A stretch of 64,000 nucleotides of DNA from Inquilinus sp. Marseille-Q2685. GTDB taxonomy: Bacteria; Pseudomonadota; Alphaproteobacteria; DSM-16000; Inquilinaceae. Location: assembly GCF_916619195.1 (NCBI RefSeq), contig NZ_CAKAKL010000003.1:248001-312000 (forward strand), written 5' to 3'. A model generated the notes under the pieces. The model had not been told where the DNA came from. It did not search any database and saw nothing but the letters and a program-made list of their open reading frames with translations. Below, piece after piece: positions 60,838 through 64,000 of this stretch (positions are counted from its first letter, which is position 1; the number at the start of each line of letters is the position of its first letter). The position numbers and the translations under genes were made by a program.

Positions 60838-61929
60838 TCAGCGGTCGACCTTGGCGCGTCGCTCGAGGAAGTCCGCGAAACGGGCGAAGCCGAAGGCGAG
60901 CGCGAAATAGATCGCGCCGATGAACAGATAGGTTTCGGCCGCGGGCGACGGCCAGGCCGGATCGGCGAGTGCCGCCTTGCCCGAGCTGATCAGGTCGAAC
61001 AGCCCGACCACGAGGACGAGGCTCGTGTTTTTGATCATCACGATGATCGTGTTGGCGAGGGCGGGGATGACGATCCGCAGCGCCTGGGGGAGGATGACCA
61101 GCCGCTGCCGCTGCCAGAACGACAGGCCGAGCGCCTCAGCCGCCTCGAACTGACCCTTGGGGATCGCCTGGAGCCCGCCGCGGACGACCTCGGCCAGATA
61201 AGCGGCCGCGAAGATCGTCAGAGCCACGAGCGCCCGCACGAACTTGTCCGGCAGAAGGGCCTCCGGCAGGAACAGCGGCAGCATGATCGAGGCGACAAAG
61301 AGCAGGCTGAGAAGGGGCAGGCCGCGGATCGTCTCGATCAGCAGGGTCGCGAGGAGATGGACGGCCGGCATCCGCGACCGCCGGGCGAGGGCGAGCCCGA
61401 TCGAGAGCGGGAAGGCGATGCCGATCGCGACGACGGTCAGGATCAGTGTGATCGGCAGGCCGCCCCAGGATGATGTCGGGACGCTCGCCAGCCCGAAGAC
61501 GCCGCCGAGCATCAGGACCATCACCAGCCCGAGAGCCGCCGCCCAGGCATATACGAGCCGCCGGCCCCAGAGCCGAGGCCAGACCGATGCGACGAGGAGG
61601 ATGAGGATGACGATGCAGACGAGGAGCGGCCGCCACCGCTCGGCGGGCGGGTAGATGCCGAACAAGATCTGGCCGGACTTGGCTGCGATGAAGCCCCAGC
61701 AGGCGCCGACTGCGGCTCGGCAGGCGTCGGGGTCTCGCGGCGAGAACACGGCGTCGACGATCGCCCATCGGACGAGGCCAGGGACGGACCAGATCAGCAG
61801 CGCGCCGAAGGCGATCGTCAGGCCGGCATTGAGCGGCGTCCCGAAGAGGAGCCTGGCCCAGGCGGCGAGGCGCGAGCGGCGGCCCGGAGCGGAGGCGGAT
61901 CGGTTGTCGAGGGTGGAGAGCATCGTCAT
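60838..61929 (-). CDS. aapM: AapM, general L-amino acid ABC transporter permease
   Basis: The 363-residue inner-membrane permease has helices such as AIVDAVFSPRDPDACR (loop) and LPITLILTVVAIGIAFPLSI. The polar amino acid permease signature AEVVRGGLQAIPKGQFEAAE is followed by ALGLSFWQRQRLVILPQALR (EAA loop). It pairs with AapQ, encoded 3 bases upstream. In Rhizobium the operon is aapJQMP; here no ATPase gene follows, and the next gene on this strand is the beta-propeller protein. Confidence 0.93.
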   Translation of the reverse strand: MTMLSTLDNRSASAPGRRSRLAAWARLLFGTPLNAGLTIAFGALLIWSVPGLVRWAIVDAVFSPRDPDACRAAVGACWGFIAAKSGQILFGIYPPAERWRPLLVCIVILILLVASVWPRLWGRRLVYAWAAALGLVMVLMLGGVFGLASVPTSSWGGLPITLILTVVAIGIAFPLSIGLALARRSRMPAVHLLATLLIETIRGLPLLSLLFVASIMLPLFLPEALLPDKFVRALVALTIFAAAYLAEVVRGGLQAIPKGQFEAAEALGLSFWQRQRLVILPQALRIVIPALANTIIVMIKNTSLVLVVGLFDLISSGKAALADPAWPSPAAETYLFIGAIYFALAFGFARFADFLERRAKVDR

Positions 61930-61932
61930 CGC

Positions 61933-63045
61933 TCAGCGCTCCACCAGGGCGATCCGCCGGTTGTACCAGTTCAGCAGGAGGGAGAGCGTGAGGTTCACGG
62001 CGAGGTAGCCGGCGAGGATGATCGCCACCCCTTCGAGGGCATGGCTCGATTTATTGATGACGGTGCCCATGATCGCGAGGAAGTCCGGATAGCCGACGGC
62101 GATCGCGAGCGTGCTGTTCTTCACGACGTTGATGTACTGGCTGGTCAGCGGCGGCATGATCACCCGGAGCATCTGCGGAATGACGATCAGGCGCAGGATC
62201 TGGCCGCGTCGGAGCCCGAGCGCGAGCGCGGCGTCCCACTGTCCCCGGCCGACCGACAGCACGCCGGCCCGGACGATCTCGGCGATGAAGCCGGTGGTGT
62301 AGAGGGTGAGGCCGACGACCACGGTCGTGAGCTCGGGCGTCAACTCGAAGCCGCCCCGGTAGTTGCCGCGTTCAAAGCGCGGCCAGTCCACCGCGGCGGA
62401 GGTGTCCGACACGCTCAGCGCGCCGATCGCCACCATACCCGCGACCAGAAGCATGGCTCGTCGCCATCGCTTCAGGGCAGGCATGGCCGCCAGCAGCGCA
62501 GCCAGCGCGGCACCGGCCAGCACGAGCGCGACCATCGCCGGGATTGACACCGACAGGCTCGGCAGCATCAGGCCGCGCATGGAGAGGAAGACGCCGGGCA
62601 CCGGATCGAACGCTGCATCGACCGGCGGGAGCACTCGCCACCACAGCGAATAGAGGAAGATCAGCAGCACGATCGGCGGCGTGTTGCGGGCGACCTCCAC
62701 CCAGAGCCGGCAGGTGCCGGATACGAGAGGGTTCGAGCTGAGCCTGCCGATGCCCACCAGAAGGCCGAGCATCGTGGACAGCACGACGACGAGGGCCGAA
62801 ATGAAGACGCTGTTGGCCAAGCCGACAATGATCGCCCAGTAGTACGGATCCTGGGAGCGGTAGCGAAGAAGGCTCTCGGATATGACGAACCGGGACGGCA
62901 GCGGCAGGAACTCCAAGCCGATCGGGATGCCGCGGGCCCGCAGATTGGCCGTCGTGGTCTCCACGAGCAGCAGGACGACCGCCGCGGCGGCCGCCAGCAG
63001 CAGCCCCTGGATCAGACGCGCCCGGATCCGTTGATCCCTCAGCAT
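61933..63045 (-). CDS. aapQ: AapQ, general L-amino acid ABC transporter permease
   Basis: The 370-residue permease has long N-terminal segments typical of AapQ (GLLLAAAAAVVLLLVETTTA, NLRARGIPIGLEFLPLP). The C-terminal core contains TTGFIAEIVRAGVLSVGRGQ and AALALGLRRGQILRLIVIPQ. With AapM it forms the heterodimeric channel. It lies 72 bases downstream of aapJ across a strong hairpin, and 3 bases before aapM. Confidence 0.93.
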   Translation of the reverse strand: MLRDQRIRARLIQGLLLAAAAAVVLLLVETTTANLRARGIPIGLEFLPLPSRFVISESLLRYRSQDPYYWAIIVGLANSVFISALVVVLSTMLGLLVGIGRLSSNPLVSGTCRLWVEVARNTPPIVLLIFLYSLWWRVLPPVDAAFDPVPGVFLSMRGLMLPSLSVSIPAMVALVLAGAALAALLAAMPALKRWRRAMLLVAGMVAIGALSVSDTSAAVDWPRFERGNYRGGFELTPELTTVVVGLTLYTTGFIAEIVRAGVLSVGRGQWDAALALGLRRGQILRLIVIPQMLRVIMPPLTSQYINVVKNSTLAIAVGYPDFLAIMGTVINKSSHALEGVAIILAGYLAVNLTLSLLLNWYNRRIALVER

Positions 63046-63076
63046 GGCTCCTCGCTTCTCAGACTCGGTGCGGCAA

Positions 63077-63103
63077 GGCGGGGGCGGCCAACGCTGCCCC
63101 GCC
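63077..63103. terminator. GC-rich hairpin between aapJ and aapQ
   Basis: GGCGGGGGCGGC (63077-63088) pairs with GCTGCCCCGCC (63093-63103) around CAAC, with one bulge and one G/T pair. There is no T-run on the minus strand. Stems at this place in binding-protein operons commonly protect the upstream mRNA and lower expression of the permease genes. Confidence 0.5.
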
Positions 63104-63117
63104 CACGGCGGCGGAGA

Positions 63118-64000
63118 TCAATCCCACGGGAACGGGAAGTTGACGCCGCCGTCGCGGTAGAGGGCATTCATGCCGCGCGGAACCTTCAGCGGACTGTTCG
63201 CGCCGAGATTGCGATCCCAGATCTCCGCATAATTGCCGAGCTGCTTGATGACGTTGTACGCCCATTTGTCGTCGAGGCCGATCGGCTGGCCGAATCCAGG
63301 CTCCCGGCCGAGGACACGCTCGATTTCGGGATCCTCGGAATTCAGCTTCTCGTCAATGTTGGCTTGGGTGATGCCCTTGCTCTCCGCCCAGAGCAGCGCA
63401 TTGAACGTCCAGCGCACGATGCTGAAGAGCTTGTCGTCGCCGTAGGCGATGGCGACGCCGTTCGGCTCCGAGCCGTGACCCATGACGATGATTTCGTGCT
63501 CGCCTGGATCCTTGGCAACGGTCGCACGCTGTCCGGCCGCGGCCGTGCCGTCTGTGATGTAGGAGTCGCACCGCCCGGCGAAATACGCATCGCGCGCCTG
63601 GATCGTCGAATCGAAATAGACCTTCTTCATCTCGATGCCGAACTCCGCCTCGGTCTCGAGCACGGCCTTCTCGGTCAGGCTGCCGCCGCCCTGCAGGCAG
63701 ACGGTCAGACCGTCGAGCTCCTTCTTCTCCTTGATGTTCGAGGCCTTGCGGACGAGCAGCCCGTCATTGTCGTAGAGGGTGATCGCGACGAAGCGCACGG
63801 CCGCGTCGCGCGTATAGGTGATGGTCGAGGTGCGCGACAGGATGTCGATCTCGCCCGTTTGCAGGGCCGGGAGCCGCTGCGCCGCGTTGAGGGGCACGAA
63901 CCGGATCTTCTCCTTGTCGCCGAGGATGGCGACCGCGAAGGCCCGGCAGATATCGGTATCGAAGCCCCGCCACACCCCTTGCTCGTCGGGGCGCGAGAGT
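63118..64000 (-). CDS. aapJ: AapJ, general L-amino acid-binding periplasmic protein, partial (N-terminus off the window)
   Basis: The last 294 codons are present; the start, including the signal peptide, is beyond the right edge. Visible are GVWRGFDTDICRAFAVAILG, VPLNAAQRLPALQTGEIDIL, DGLLVRKASNIKEKKELDGL, LQGGGSLTEKAVLETEAEFG and GLDDKWAYNVIKQLGNYAEI, characteristic of AapJ. It binds a wide range of L-amino acids and feeds AapQ/AapM. A sequence ending VNFPFPWD closes the protein. Confidence 0.93.
   Translation of the reverse strand, partial: LSRPDEQGVWRGFDTDICRAFAVAILGDKEKIRFVPLNAAQRLPALQTGEIDILSRTSTITYTRDAAVRFVAITLYDNDGLLVRKASNIKEKKELDGLTVCLQGGGSLTEKAVLETEAEFGIEMKKVYFDSTIQARDAYFAGRCDSYITDGTAAAGQRATVAKDPGEHEIIVMGHGSEPNGVAIAYGDDKLFSIVRWTFNALLWAESKGITQANIDEKLNSEDPEIERVLGREPGFGQPIGLDDKWAYNVIKQLGNYAEIWDRNLGANSPLKVPRGMNALYRDGGVNFPFPWD

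Overview
The window is about 64 kb of high-GC DNA with dense, tightly packed genes, many GTG starts and frequent 4-base stop/start overlaps. The general amino-acid transporter (aapJ/aapQ/aapM), the Tn4371/IncP-like Trb conjugation block with DUF2285 and DUF2274 partner genes, and the UgpABCE-type transporter under an RpiR regulator together suggest an alphaproteobacterium of the Rhizobiales/Rhodospirillales kind. No rRNA, tRNA, CRISPR, integrase or replication gene was seen, so chromosome and large plasmid cannot be told apart.

Left part (1-19.5 kb). The 5' part of an ACR3 arsenite exporter runs off the left edge. After a hypothetical gene and two small XRE regulators comes a five-gene, fully translationally coupled operon on the minus strand (7860 to 2634): a PLP aminotransferase of the DegT family, an amino-acid-kinase-fold kinase, a nucleoside-diphosphate-kinase-like protein, an AbiEii-like nucleotidyltransferase and an IucA/IucC siderophore-type synthetase. 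I read it as an uncharacterised small-molecule (NIS-type) biosynthetic operon; it is the best candidate here for an undescribed system. Upstream of it, also on the minus strand, lies a catabolic cluster (16741 to 8025): a complete sugar/glycerol-phosphate-type ABC importer, a metallophosphodiesterase, a HAD phosphatase, a C45 acyltransferase/amidase, a glycerol-1-phosphate-dehydrogenase-like enzyme and a NagB-like deaminase. An RpiR gene and a 12-bp inverted repeat precede it. GntR and AraC regulators follow.

Middle (19.6-38.1 kb). This is a conjugation module: a DUF6499/DUF2285 regulator, a helix-turn-helix gene, traF, a lytic transglycosylase, a DUF3363 relaxase, an AbiEi/AbiEii toxin-antitoxin pair on the opposite strand, traG, a ribbon-helix-helix gene, trbBCDEJLFGI and a DUF2274 gene. 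The secretion genes are intact, but the DUF2285 gene and the relaxase each carry an apparent single frameshift in a homopolymer or short-repeat tract, and a truncated AAA ATPase sits next to a 22-bp repeat array. At about 38.1-38.2 kb the block abuts an ABC exporter gene that lacks its ATPase half, and GC content appears to drop.

Right part (38.2-64 kb). A copper-handling region follows: pseudoazurin, CopB, a Met-rich CopA, CopI, a CopR/CopS two-component system, a CusF-like chaperone and a small secreted protein of unknown function. Three copies of a GTTACA-N3-TGTAAC palindrome precede these units and are the likely CopR operators. Then come DUF2231 and DCC-family genes, a DUF4396-multicopper oxidase fusion, an epimerase/SPW/VKOR fusion, an SDR, a GH15 glycosidase, a second multicopper oxidase coupled to a ZIP transporter, a secreted beta-propeller protein, and finally aapM, aapQ and the 3' part of aapJ, which runs off the right edge.
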